Source: Sipunculus nudus | Lineage: Eukaryota; Annelida; Sipuncula; Golfingiida; Sipunculidae | Direction of reading: 5' to 3' | NCBI GenBank assembly: GCA_026874595.1 | Contig: CM049314.1 | Coordinates: 78,665,300 to 78,729,299, forward strand | Length of the DNA stretch: 64,000 nt | Shown here: positions 11,109 through 23,666 of the stretch, in pieces | Position numbering within the stretch: the stretch's first letter is position 1 | Layout: every line of letters starts with the position of its first letter | Notes under the pieces: generated by a model | Told to the model about the DNA's origin: nothing | Databases searched by the model: none | What the model saw: the letters and a program-made list of their open reading frames with translations, nothing else | Position numbers and translations under genes: made by a program

Positions 11109-12228
11109 TTCCACAGACCTGACGTACATATATACTCACCATAATAAAGGTAAGGTAAAGTCTGCTGGGCTTTTACACCTGAGCCTAATGGCTCATCAGG
11201 CCAGAGCTTATCCCAGTATCTGTGGCGTGAAGCGACTTGGGAGTTAGACTCCTCCTGGATGGGACGCTTGTCCATCGCAGGTTACCTTCCCAGTATTTAC
11301 TGGTACCCATTTCTACTGCTGGGTGGACAGAGGCACACTTGCGGTTGGGACCTTGCCTAAGGGTCTTGGCATGGCGTGGGTCTGACCGGGATTCGAACTC
11401 AAGACCTCTCAATCATGAGCCCGGCACCTTAACCATTACACCACCGCCCCCACACTCACCATAATATACAGAATAAACTGTTCCCTTTATCCCAAAGACC
11501 TGGTGTACATGTATACTCACCATAATATACAGAATAAACTGTTCCCTTTATCCCAAAGACCTGGTGTACATGTATACTCACCATAATATACAGAATAAAC
11601 TGTTCCCTTTATCCCAAAGACCTGGTGTACATGTATACTCACCATAATATACAGAATAAACTGTTCCCTTTATCCCAAAGACCTGGTGTACATGTATACT
11701 CACCATAATATACAGAATAAACTGTTCCCTTTATCCCAAAGACCTGGTGTACATGTATACTCACCATAATATACAGAATAAACTGTTCCCTTTATCCCAA
11801 AGACCTGGTGTACATGTATACTCACCATAATATACAGAATAAACTGTTCCCTTTATCCCAAAGACCTGGTGTACATGTATACTCACCATAATATACAGAA
11901 TAAACTGTTCCCTTTATCCCAAAGACCTGGTGTACATGTATACTCACCATAATATACAGAATAAACTGTTCCCTTTATCCTGAAGACCTGGTGTACATGT
12001 ATACTCACCATAAAATACAGTATAAACTGTTTTCCCTTTATCCTGAAGACCTGGTGTACATGTATGCTCACCATAAAATACAGAATAAACTGTTCCCTTT
12101 ATTCTGAAGACCTGGTGTTTATGTATACTTACCATAAAATACCTAATAAACTGTTTTCCCTTTATCCCACAAACCTGGTGTACATGTATACTCACCATAA
12201 AATAAAGGATAAACTGTTCCCTTTATCC
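11109..12228 (-). repeat. 61-bp minisatellite repeating the SPRYD7 exon 4 splice donor
   Basis: Each unit, read on the minus strand, contains the 3' end of exon 4 (GGGATAAAGGGAACAGTTTA through TATG) joined to the intron start GTGAGTATACATGTACACCA. Donor first bases fall at 12195 (the true one), 12132, 12071, 12008, 11947, 11886, 11825, 11764, 11703, 11642, 11581, 11520, 11459 and a decayed 11139. Spacing is 61 bp, or 63 bp where the T run is longer. Units close to the exon are diverged; units from 11947 down are almost identical. The word TACACCA occurs both in exon 4 and at the unit boundary, a possible microhomology for the first duplication. A SINE interrupts the array at 11147-11453. Confidence 0.95.
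11147..11453 (-). mobile_element. tRNA-derived SINE with 13-bp target duplication
   Basis: On the minus strand the head carries an A box (GGTGTAATGGTTAAGG) and a B box (GAGTTCGAATCCC). A body follows with CTGCGATGGACAAGCGTCCC, a conserved-looking central domain seen in several invertebrate SINE groups. Exact direct repeats ACTCACCATAATA flank it (11134-11146 and 11454-11466). Those repeats are the splice-donor segment of the 61-bp array, so the insertion duplicated a donor copy. It lies in SPRYD7 intron 4. Confidence 0.9.
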
Positions 12229-12298
12229 CACAGAATGGTGTATTTAGAGGCTTCCCATTAAGGTACAAGTTCAGTTCCACGTGGTCATAACTTATTCC
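12196..12298 (-). CDS. SPRYD7: SPRYD7 exon 4
   Basis: 103 nt: 34 codons plus the first base of a split Val codon. The acceptor is TTTTATTTTCAG before GGAATAAG; the donor is TATG|GTGAGT at 12196/12195. The peptide GISYDHVELNLYLNGKPLN then GIKGTVYPLFY matches the family (GITYDHVELNVYLNGK..GIRGTVYPVVY). Joining to exon 5 restores GTVYPLFYVDEGATMDVQF. Reading past the true donor hits TAG after 18 more codons, in the second repeat unit, so only the first donor gives the full protein. The 3' 33 nt of this exon are the seed of the 61-bp array. Confidence 0.97.
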
Positions 12299-13799
12299 CT
12301 GAAAATAAAACAAATGATGCTGGATAAACCAAAGTAGAGCAAAAAAATAAATACAGGAGACCTAGGGGTACTATAATGTTCACTCTGTGAATTACTGTGA
12401 TTATCACACTGCTGTGTGCTCTTTTTATTTGACTTTACTGCTGTGTGATCTTTCTCTTTTACTTTACTGCTGTGTGATCTTTCTCTTTTACTTTACTGCT
12501 GTGTGATCTTTCTCTTTTACTTTACTGCTGTGTGATCTTTCTCTTTTACTTTACTGCTGTGTGATATTTCTCTTTTACTTTACTGCTGTGTGATCTTTCT
12601 CTTTTACTTTACTGCTGTGTGATCTTTCTCTTTTACTTTACTGCTGTGTGATCTTTCTCTTTTACTTTACTGCTGTGTGATATTTCTCTTTTACTTTACT
12701 GCTGTGTGATCTTTCTCTTTGACTTTACTGCTGTGTGATCTTTCTCTTTGACTTTACTGCTGTGTGATCTTTCTCTTTGACTTTACTGCTGTGTGATCTT
12801 TCTCTTTGACTTTACTGCTGTGTGATCTTTCTCTTTGACTTTACTGCTGTGTGATTTTTCTGTTTCACTTTACTGCTGTGTGATCTTTCTCTTTGACTTT
12901 ACTGCTGTGTGATCTTTCTCTTTGACTTTACTGCTGTGTGATCTTTCTCTTTTACTTTACTGCTGTGTGATCTTTCTCTTTGACTTTGCTGCTGTGTGAT
13001 CCTTCCCTTTCACTTTACTGCTGTGTGATCTTTCTCTTTGACTTTACTGCTGTGTGATCTTTCTCTTTCACTTTACTGCTGTGTGATCTTTCTCTTTGAC
13101 TTTACTGCTGTGTGCTTTTTCTATTTCACTTTACTGCTGTGTGATCTTTCTCTTTTACTTTACTGCTGTGTGATCTTTCTATTTCACTTAACTGCTGTGT
13201 GATCTTTCTGTTTTACTTTACTGCTGTGTGATCTTTCTGTTTTACTTTACTGCTGTGTGATCTTTCTATTTCACTTTACTGCTGTGTGATCTTTCTCTTT
13301 TACTTTACTGCTGTGTGATTTTTATGTTTCACTTTACTGCTGTGTGATCTTTCTCTTTGACTTTACTGCTGTGCGATTTTTATGTTTCACTTTACTGCTG
13401 TGTGATCTTTCTCTTTTACTTTACTGCTGTGTGATCTTTCTCTTTTACTTTACTGCTGTGTAATTTTTCTGTTTTACTTTACTGCTGTGTGATTTTCTGT
13501 TTCGTTTTACTGCTGTGTGATCTTTCTCTTTCACTTTACTGCTGTGTGATCTTTCTCTTTCACTTTACTGCTGTGTGATTTTTCTGTTTCACTTTACTGC
13601 TGTGTGATTTTTCTGTTTCACTTTACTGCTGTGTGATCTTTCTCTTTTACTTTACTGCTGTGTGATCTTTCCCTTTTACTTTACTGCTGTGTGATTTTTC
13701 TGTTTTACTTTACTGCTGTGTGATTTTTCTGTTTCACTTTACTGCTGTGTGATCTTTCTCTTTTACTTTACTGCTGTGTGATCTTTCTCTTTCACTTTA

Positions 13800-16700
13800 C
13801 TGCTGTGTGATCTTTCTGTTTTACTTTACTGCTGTGTGATTTTTCTGTTTTACTTTACTGCTGTGTGATATTCTGTTTCACTTTACTGCTGTGTGATCTT
13901 TCTGTTTTACTTTACTGCTGTGTGATCTTTCTCTTTCACTTTACTGCTGTGTGATTTTTCTGTTTCACTTTACTGCTGTGTGATTTTTCTCTTTTACTTT
14001 ACTGCTGTGTGATCTTTCTCTTTTACTTTACTGCTGTGTGATCTTTCTCTTTTACTTTACTGCTGTGTGATCTTTCTGTTTTACTTTACTGCTGTGTGAT
14101 CTTTCTCTTTTACTTTACTGCTGTGTGATTTTTCTGTTTTACTTTACTGCTGTGTGATTTTTCTGTTTCACTTTACTGCTGTGTGATCTTTCTCTTTTAC
14201 TTTACTGCTGTGTGATCTTTCTCTTTTACTTTACTGCTGTGTGATTTTTCTGTTTTACTTTACTGCTGTGTGATTTTCTGTTTCACTTTACTGCTGTGTG
14301 ATCTTTCTGTTTTACTTTACTGCTGTGTGATCTTTCTCTTTCACTTTACTGCTGTGTGATTTTTCTGTTTCACTTTACTGCTGTGTGATCTTTCTCTTTG
14401 ACTTTACTGCTGTGTGATCTTTCTCTTTGACTTTACTGCTGTGTGATCTTTCTCTTTTACTTTACTGCTGTGTGATCTTTCTCTTTGACTTTGCTGCTGT
14501 GTGATCCTTCCCTTTCACTTTACTGCTGTGTGATCTTTCTCTTTGACTTTACTGCTGTGTGATCTTTCTCTTTGACTTTACTGCTGTGTGATCTTTCTCT
14601 TTGACTTTACTGCTGTGTGCTCTTTCTATTTCACTTTACTGCTGTGTGATCTTTCTCTTTTACTTTACTGCTGTGTGATCTTTCTATTTCACTTTACTGC
14701 TGTGTGATCTTTCTGTTTTACTTTACTGCTGTGTGATCTTTCTGTTTTACTTTACTGCTGTGTGATCTTTCTCTTTCACTTTACTGCTGTGTGATCTTTC
14801 TCTTTTACTTTACTGCTGTGCGATTTTTATGTTTCACTTTACTGCTGTGTGATCTTTCTCTTTTACTTTACTGCTGTGTGATCTTTCTCTTTTACTTTAC
14901 TGCTGTGTGATTTTTCTGTTTTACTTTACTGCTGTGTGATTTTCTGTTTCACTTTACTGCTGTGTGATCTTTCTGTTTTACTTTACTGCTGTGTGATCTT
15001 TCTCTTTCACTTTACTGCTGTGTGATTTTTCTGTTTCACTTTACTGCTGTGTGATTTTTCTGTTTCACTTTACTGCTGTGTGATCTTTCTGTTTTACTTT
15101 ACTGCTGTGTGATCTTTCTCTTTTACTTTACTGCTGTGTGATTTTTCTGTTTTACTTTACTGCTGTGTGATTTTTCTGTTTCACTTTACTGCTGTGTGAT
15201 CTTTCTCTTTTACTTTACTGCTGTGTGATCTTTCTCTTTTACTTTACTGCTGTGTGATTTTTCTGTTTTACTTTACTGCTGTGTGATTTTTCTGTTTCAC
15301 TTTACTGCTGTGTGATCTTTCTCTTTTACTTTACTGCTGTGTGATCTTTCTCTTTCACTTTACTGCTGTGTGATTTTTCTGTTTCACTTTACTGCTGTGT
15401 GATTTTCTGTTTCACTTTACTGCTGTGTGATCTTTCTGTTTTACTTTACTGCTGTGTGATCTTTCTCTTTCACTTTACTGCTGTGTGATTTTTCTGTTTT
15501 ACTTTACTGCTGTGTGATTTTTCTGTTTCACTTTACTGCTGTGTGATCTTTCTCTTTTACTTTACTGCTGTGTGATCTTTCTCTTTTACTTTACTGCTGT
15601 GTGATCTTTCTCTTTTACTTTACTGCTGTGTGATCTTTCTCTTTTACTTTACTGCTGTGTGATCTTTCTCTTTTACTTTACTGCTGTGTGATTTTTCTGT
15701 TTTACTTTACTGCTGTGTGATTTTTCTGTTTTACTTTACTGCTGTGTGATCTTTCTCTTTTACTTTACTGCTGTGTGATCTTTCTCTTTTACTTTACTGC
15801 TGTGTGATCTTTCTCTTTTACTTTACTGCTGTGTGATTTTCTGTTTCACTTTACTGCTGTGTGATCTTTCTGTTTTACTTTACTGCTGTGTGATTTTTCT
15901 CCTTTACTTTACTGCTGTGTGATTTTTCTGTTTCACTTTACTGCTGTGTGATCTTTCTCTTTTACTTTACTGCTGTGTGATCTTTCTCTTTTACTTTACT
16001 GCTGTGTGATCTTTCTGTTTTACTTTACTGCTGTGTGATCTTTCTCTTTTACTTTACTGCTGTGTGATCTTTCTCTTTTACTTTACTGCTGTGTGATAAT
16101 CTGTTTTACTTTACTGCTGTGTGATTTTTCTGTTTTACTTTACTGCTGTGTGATTTTTCTGTTTCACTTTACTGCTGTGTGATCTTTCTGTTTTACTTTA
16201 CTGCTGTGTGATCTTTCTCTTTCACTTTACTGCTGTGTGATTTTTCCGATTTACTTTACTGCTGTGTGATTTTTATGTTTCACTTTACTGCTGTGTGATC
16301 TTTCTCTTTTACTTTACTGCTGTGTGATCTTTCTCTTTTACTTTACTGCTGTGTGATTTTTCTGTTTTACTTTACTGCTGTGTGATTTTCTGTTTCACTT
16401 TACTGCTGTGTGATCTTTCTCTTTTACTTTACTGCTGTGTGATCTTTCTCTTTCACTTTACTGCTGTGTGATTTTTCTGTTTCACTTTACTGCTGTGTGA
16501 TTTTTCTGTTTCACTTTACTGCTGTGTGATCTTTCTGTTTTACTTTACTGCTGTGTGATCTTTCTCTTTTACTTTACTGCTGTGTGATTTTTCTGTTTTA
16601 CTTTACTGCTGTGTGATTTTTCTGTTTCACTTTACTGCTGTGTGATCTTTCTCTTTTACTTTACTGCTGTGTGATCTTTCTCTTTTACTTTACTGCTGTG

Positions 16701-19700
16701 TGATTTTTCTGTTTTACTTTACTGCTGTGTGATTTTCTGTTTCACTTTACTGCTGTGTGATCTTTCTGTTTTACTTTTCTGCTGTGTGATCTTTCTCTTT
16801 CACTTTACTGCTGTGTGATTTTTCTGTTTTACTTTACTGCTGTGTGATTTTTCTGTTTCACTTTACTGCTGTGTGATCTTTCTCTTTTACTTTACTGCTG
16901 TGTGATCTTTCTGTTTTACTTTACTGCTGTGTAATCTTTCTCTTTTACTTTACTGCTGTGTGATCTTTCTGTTTTACTTTACTGCTGTGTGATCTTTCTC
17001 TTTTACTTTACTGCTGTGTGATTTTTCTGTTTTACTTTACTGCTGTGTGATTTTTCTGTTTCACTTTACTGCTGTGTGATCTTTCTCTTTTACTTTACTG
17101 CTGTGTGATCTTTCTCTTTTACTTTACTGCTGTGTGATTTTTCTGTTTTACTTTACTGCTGTGTGATTTTCTGTTTCACTTTACTGCTGTGTGATCTTTC
17201 TGTTTTACTTTACTGCTGTGTGATTTTTCTGTTTTACTTTACTGCTGTGTGATTTTTCTGTTTCACTTTACTGCTGTGTGATTTTTCTGTTTTACTTTAC
17301 TGCTGTGTGATTTTTCTGTTTCACTTTACTGCTGTGTGATCTTTCTCTTTTACTTTACTGCTGTGTGATCTTTCTGTTTTACTTTACTGCTGTGTGATCT
17401 TTCTGTTTTACTTTACTGCTGTGTGATCTTTCTCTTTTACTTTACTGCTGTGTGATCTTTCTCTTTTACTTTACTGCTGTGTGATCTTTCTCTTTTACTT
17501 TACTGCTGTGTGATCTTTCTCTTTTACTTTACTGCTGTGTGATCTTTCTCTTTTACTTTACTGCTGTGTGATTTTTCTGTTTTACTTTACTGCTGTGTGA
17601 TTTTCTGTTTCACTTTACTGCTGTGTGATCTTTTTGTTTTACTTTACTGCTGTGTGATCTTTCTCTTTCACTTTACTGCTGTGTGATTTTTCCGTTTTAC
17701 TTTACTGCTGTGTGATTTTTCTGTTTTACTTTACTGCTGTGTGATCTTTCTCTTTTACTTTACTGCTGTGTGATCTTTCCCTTTTACTTTACTGCTGTGT
17801 GATTTTCTGTTTCACTTTACTGCTGTGTGATCTTTTTGTTTTACTTTACTGCTGTGTGATCTTTCTGTTTTACTTTACTGCTGTGTGATTTTTCTGTTTT
17901 ACTTTACTGCTGTGTGATATTCTGTTTCACTTTACTGCTGTGTGATCTTTCTGTTTTACTTTACTGCTGTGTGATCTTTCTCTTTCACTTTACTGCTGTG
18001 TGATTTTTCTGTTTCACTTTACTGCTGTGTGATTTTTCTCTTTTACTTTACTGCTGTGTGATCTTTCTCTTTTACTTTACTGCTGTGTGATCTTTCTCTT
18101 TTACTTTACTGCTGTGTGATCTTTCTGTTTTACTTTACTGCTGTGTGATCTTTCTCTTTTACTTTACTGCTGTGTGATTTTTCTGTTTTACTTTACTGCT
18201 GTGTGATTTTTCTGTTTCACTTTACTGCTGTGTGATCTTTCTCTTTTACTTTACTGCTGTGTGATCTTTCTCTTTTACTTTACTGCTGTGTGATTTTTCT
18301 GTTTTACTTTACTGCTGTGTGATTTTCTGTTTCACTTTACTGCTGTGTGATCTTTCTGTTTTACTTTACTGCTGTGTGATCTTTCTCTTTCACTTTACTG
18401 CTGTGTGATTTTTCTGTTTCACTTTACTGCTGTGTGATCTTTCTCTTTGACTTTACTGCTGTGTGATCTTTCTCTTTGACTTTACTGCTGTGTGATCTTT
18501 CTCTTTTACTTTACTGCTGTGTGATCTTTCTCTTTGACTTTGCTGCTGTGTGATCCTTCCCTTTCACTTTACTGCTGTGTGATCTTTCTCTTTGACTTTA
18601 CTGCTGTGTGATCTTTCTCTTTGACTTTACTGCTGTGTGATCTTTCTCTTTGACTTTACTGCTGTGTGCTCTTTCTATTTCACTTTACTGCTGTGTGATC
18701 TTTCTCTTTTACTTTACTGCTGTGTGATCTTTCTATTTCACTTTACTGCTGTGTGATCTTTCTGTTTTACTTTACTGCTGTGTGATCTTTCTGTTTTACT
18801 TTACTGCTGTGTGATCTTTCTCTTTCACTTTACTGCTGTGTGATCTTTCTCTTTTACTTTACTGCTGTGCGATTTTTATGTTTCACTTTACTGCTGTGTG
18901 ATCTTTCTCTTTTACTTTACTGCTGTGTGATCTTTCTCTTTTACTTTACTGCTGTGTGATTTTTCTGTTTTACTTTACTGCTGTGTGATTTTCTGTTTCA
19001 CTTTACTGCTGTGTGATCTTTCTGTTTTACTTTACTGCTGTGTGATCTTTCTCTTTCACTTTACTGCTGTGTGATTTTTCTGTTTCACTTTACTGCTGTG
19101 TGATTTTTCTGTTTCACTTTACTGCTGTGTGATCTTTCTGTTTTACTTTACTGCTGTGTGATCTTTCTCTTTTACTTTACTGCTGTGTGATTTTTCTGTT
19201 TTACTTTACTGCTGTGTGATTTTTCTGTTTCACTTTACTGCTGTGTGATCTTTCTCTTTTACTTTACTGCTGTGTGATCTTTCTCTTTTACTTTACTGCT
19301 GTGTGATTTTTCTGTTTTACTTTACTGCTGTGTGATTTTTCTGTTTCACTTTACTGCTGTGTGATCTTTCTCTTTTACTTTACTGCTGTGTGATCTTTCT
19401 CTTTCACTTTACTGCTGTGTGATTTTTCTGTTTCACTTTACTGCTGTGTGATTTTCTGTTTCACTTTACTGCTGTGTGATCTTTCTGTTTTACTTTACTG
19501 CTGTGTGATCTTTCTCTTTCACTTTACTGCTGTGTGATTTTTCTGTTTTACTTTACTGCTGTGTGATTTTTCTGTTTCACTTTACTGCTGTGTGATCTTT
19601 CTCTTTTACTTTACTGCTGTGTGATCTTTCTCTTTTACTTTACTGCTGTGTGATCTTTCTCTTTTACTTTACTGCTGTGTGATCTTTCTGTTTTACTTTA

Positions 19701-21900
19701 CTGCTGTGTGATCTTTCTCTTTTACTTTACTGCTGTGTGATTTTTCTGTTTTACTTTACTGCTGTGTGATTTTTCTGTTTTACTTTACTGCTGTGTGATC
19801 TTTCTCTTTTACTTTACTGCTGTGTGATCTTTCTCTTTTACTTTACTGCTGTGTGATCTTTCTCTTTTACTTTACTGCTGTGTGATTTTCTGTTTCACTT
19901 TACTGCTGTGTGATCTTTCTGTTTTACTTTACTGCTGTGTGATTTTTCTCCTTTACTTTACTGCTGTGTGATTTTTCTGTTTCACTTTACTGCTGTGTGA
20001 TCTTTCTCTTTTACTTTACTGCTGTGTGATCTTTCTCTTTTACTTTACTGCTGTGTGATCTTTCTGTTTTACTTTACTGCTGTGTGATCTTTCTCTTTTA
20101 CTTTACTGCTGTGTGATCTTTCTCTTTTACTTTACTGCTGTGTGATAATCTGTTTTACTTTACTGCTGTGTGATTTTTCTGTTTTACTTTACTGCTGTGT
20201 GATTTTTCTGTTTCACTTTACTGCTGTGTGATCTTTCTGTTTTACTTTACTGCTGTGTGATCTTTCTCTTTCACTTTACTGCTGTGTGATTTTTCCGATT
20301 TACTTTACTGCTGTGTGATTTTTATGTTTCACTTTACTGCTGTGTGATCTTTCTCTTTTACTTTACTGCTGTGTGATCTTTCTCTTTTACTTTACTGCTG
20401 TGTGATTTTTCTGTTTTACTTTACTGCTGTGTGATTTTCTGTTTCACTTTACTGCTGTGTGATCTTTCTCTTTTACTTTACTGCTGTGTGATCTTTCTCT
20501 TTCACTTTACTGCTGTGTGATTTTTCTGTTTCACTTTACTGCTGTGTGATTTTTCTGTTTCACTTTACTGCTGTGTGATCTTTCTGTTTTACTTTACTGC
20601 TGTGTGATCTTTCTCTTTTACTTTACTGCTGTGTGATTTTTCTGTTTTACTTTACTGCTGTGTGATTTTTCTGTTTCACTTTACTGCTGTGTGATCTTTC
20701 TCTTTTACTTTACTGCTGTGTGATCTTTCTCTTTTACTTTACTGCTGTGTGATTTTTCTGTTTTACTTTACTGCTGTGTGATTTTCTGTTTCACTTTACT
20801 GCTGTGTGATCTTTCTGTTTTACTTTTCTGCTGTGTGATCTTTCTCTTTCACTTTACTGCTGTGTGATTTTTCTGTTTTACTTTACTGCTGTGTGATTTT
20901 TCTGTTTCACTTTACTGCTGTGTGATCTTTCTCTTTTACTTTACTGCTGTGTGATCTTTCTGTTTTACTTTACTGCTGTGTAATCTTTCTCTTTTACTTT
21001 ACTGCTGTGTGATCTTTCTGTTTTACTTTACTGCTGTGTGATCTTTCTCTTTTACTTTACTGCTGTGTGATTTTTCTGTTTTACTTTACTGCTGTGTGAT
21101 TTTTCTGTTTCACTTTACTGCTGTGTGATCTTTCTCTTTTACTTTACTGCTGTGTGATCTTTCTCTTTTACTTTACTGCTGTGTGATTTTTCTGTTTTAC
21201 TTTACTGCTGTGTGATTTTCTGTTTCACTTTACTGCTGTGTGATCTTTCTGTTTTACTTTACTGCTGTGTGATTTTTCTGTTTTACTTTACTGCTGTGTG
21301 ATTTTTCTGTTTCACTTTACTGCTGTGTGATTTTTCTGTTTTACTTTACTGCTGTGTGATTTTTCTGTTTCACTTTACTGCTGTGTGATCTTTCTCTTTT
21401 ACTTTACTGCTGTGTGATCTTTCTGTTTTACTTTACTGCTGTGTGATCTTTCTGTTTTACTTTACTGCTGTGTGATCTTTCTCTTTTACTTTACTGCTGT
21501 GTGATCTTTCTCTTTTACTTTACTGCTGTGTGATCTTTCTCTTTTACTTTACTGCTGTGTGATCTTTCTCTTTTACTTTACTGCTGTGTGATCTTTCTCT
21601 TTTACTTTACTGCTGTGTGATTTTTCTGTTTTACTTTACTGCTGTGTGATTTTCTGTTTCACTTTACTGCTGTGTGATCTTTTTGTTTTACTTTACTGCT
21701 GTGTGATCTTTCTCTTTCACTTTACTGCTGTGTGATTTTTCCGTTTTACTTTACTGCTGTGTGATTTTTCTGTTTTACTTTACTGCTGTGTGATCTTTCT
21801 CTTTTACTTTACTGCTGTGTGATCTTTCCCTTTTACTTTACTGCTGTGTGATTTTCTGTTTCACTTTACTGCTGTGTGATCTTTTTGTTTTACTTTACTG
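13800..21900. repeat. Higher-order tandem duplication, 4,049 bp, inside the satellite
   Basis: Rare variant units recur at exactly +4,049: 13863/17912, 14491/18540, 14822/18871, 16091/20140, 16241/20290, 16771/20820, 16931/20980, 17691/21740. Matching fails just before 13811 and just after 21905, so copy A is about 13.80-17.85 kb and copy B about 17.85-21.90 kb. Copies are not identical; for example 15641 is C and 19690 is G. Confidence 0.9.
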
Positions 21901-23666
21901 CTGTGTGATCTTTCTCTTTCACTTTACTGCTGTGTGATCTTTCTCTTTTACTTTACTGCTGTGCGATTTTTATGTTTCACTTTACTGCTGTGTGATTTTT
22001 CTCTTTTACTTTACTGCTGTGTGATCTTTCTCTTTTACTTTACTGCTGTGTGATTTTTCTGTTTTACTTTACTGCTGTGTGATTTTCTGTTTCACTTTAC
22101 TGCTGTGTGATCTTTTTGTTTTACTTTACTGCTGTGTGATCTTTCTCTTTCACTTTACTGCTGTGTGATTTTTCTGTTTCACTTTACTGCTGTGTGATTT
22201 TTCTGTTTCACTTTACTGCTGTGTGATCTTTCTCTTTTACTTTACTGCTGTGTGATCTTTCCCTTTTACTTTACTGCTGTGTGATTTTTCTGTTTTACTT
22301 TACTGCTGTGTGATTTTTCTGTTTCACTTTACTGCTGTGTGATCTTTCTCTTTTACTTTACTGCTGTGTGATCTTTCTCTTTCACTTTACTGCTGTGTGA
22401 TCTTTCTCTTTTACTTTACTGCTGTGTGATTTTTCTGTTTTACTTTACTGCTGTGTGATCTTTCTGTTTCACTTTACTGCTGTGTGATTTTTCTGTTTCA
22501 CTTTACTGCTGTGTGATCTTTCTGTTTTACTTTACTGCTGTGTGATCTTTCTCTTTTACTTTACTGCTGTGTGATTTTTCTGTTTTACTTTACTGCTGTG
22601 TGATTTTTCTGTTTCACTTTACTGCTGTGTGATCTTTCTCTTTTACTTTACTGCTGTGTGATCTTTCTCTTTTACTTTACTGCTGTGTGATTTTTCTGTT
22701 TTACTTTACTGCTGTGTGATTTTCTGTTTCACTTTACTGCTGTGTGATCTTTCTGTTTTACTTTTCTGCTGTGTGATCTTTCTCTTTCACTTTACTGCTG
22801 TGTGATTTTTCTGTTTTACTTTACTGCTGTGTGATTTTTCTGTTTCACTTTACTGCTGTGTGATCTTTCTCTTTTACTTTACTGCTGTGTGATCTTTCTG
22901 TTTTACTTTACTGCTGTGTAATCTTTCTCTTTTACTTTACTGCTGTGTGATCTTTCTGTTTTACTTTACTGCTGTGTGATCTTTCTCTTTTACTTTACTG
23001 CTGTGTGATTTTTCTGTTTTACTTTACTGCTGTGTGATTTTTCTGTTTCACTTTACTGCTGTGTGATCTTTCTCTTTTACTTTACTGCTGTGTGATCTTT
23101 CTCTTTTACTTTACTGCTGTGTGATTTTTCTGTTTTACTTTACTGCTGTGTGATTTTCTGTTTCACTTTACTGCTGTGTGATCTTTCTGTTTTACTTTAC
23201 TGCTGTGTGATTTTTCTGTTTTACTTTACTGCTGTGTGATTTTTCTGTTTCACTTTACTGCTGTGTGATTTTTCTGTTTTACTTTACTGCTGTGTGATTT
23301 TTCTGTTTCACTTTACTGCTGTGTGATCTTTCTCTTTTACTTTACTGCTGTGTGATCTTTCTGTTTTACTTTACTGCTGTGTGATCTTTCTGTTTTACTT
23401 TACTGCTGTGTGATCTTTCTCTTTTACTTTACTGCTGTGTGATCTTTCTCTTTTACTTTACTGCTGTGTGATCTTTCTCTTTTACTTTACTGCTGTGTGA
23501 TCTTTCTCTTTTACTTTACTGCTGTGTGATCTTTCTCTTTTACTTTACTGCTGTGTGATTTTTCTGTTTTACTTTACTGCTGTGTGATTTTCTGTTTCAC
23601 TTTACTGCTGTGTGATCTTTTTGTTTTACTTTACTGCTGTGTGATCTTTCTCTTTCACTTTACTGC
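20523..23666. repeat. Second-generation copy: 1.2-kb block repeated at +1,938
   Basis: Markers at 20820 and 20980 reappear at 22758 and 22918. The shared block is about 20523-21728 against 22461-23666, ending where a TTTTTCCGTTTTAC unit becomes TTTTTCTGTTTCAC. Copy B of the 4-kb duplication was therefore copied again in part. Confidence 0.8.

Noticed and set aside
11139-12132. Downstream copies of the exon 4 donor as additional SPRYD7 exons
   Set aside because: Use of the 12132 donor brings an in-frame TAG, and only 12196/10146 restores the conserved GTVYPLFYVDEGATMDVQF join. They are treated as decoys unless RNA shows otherwise.
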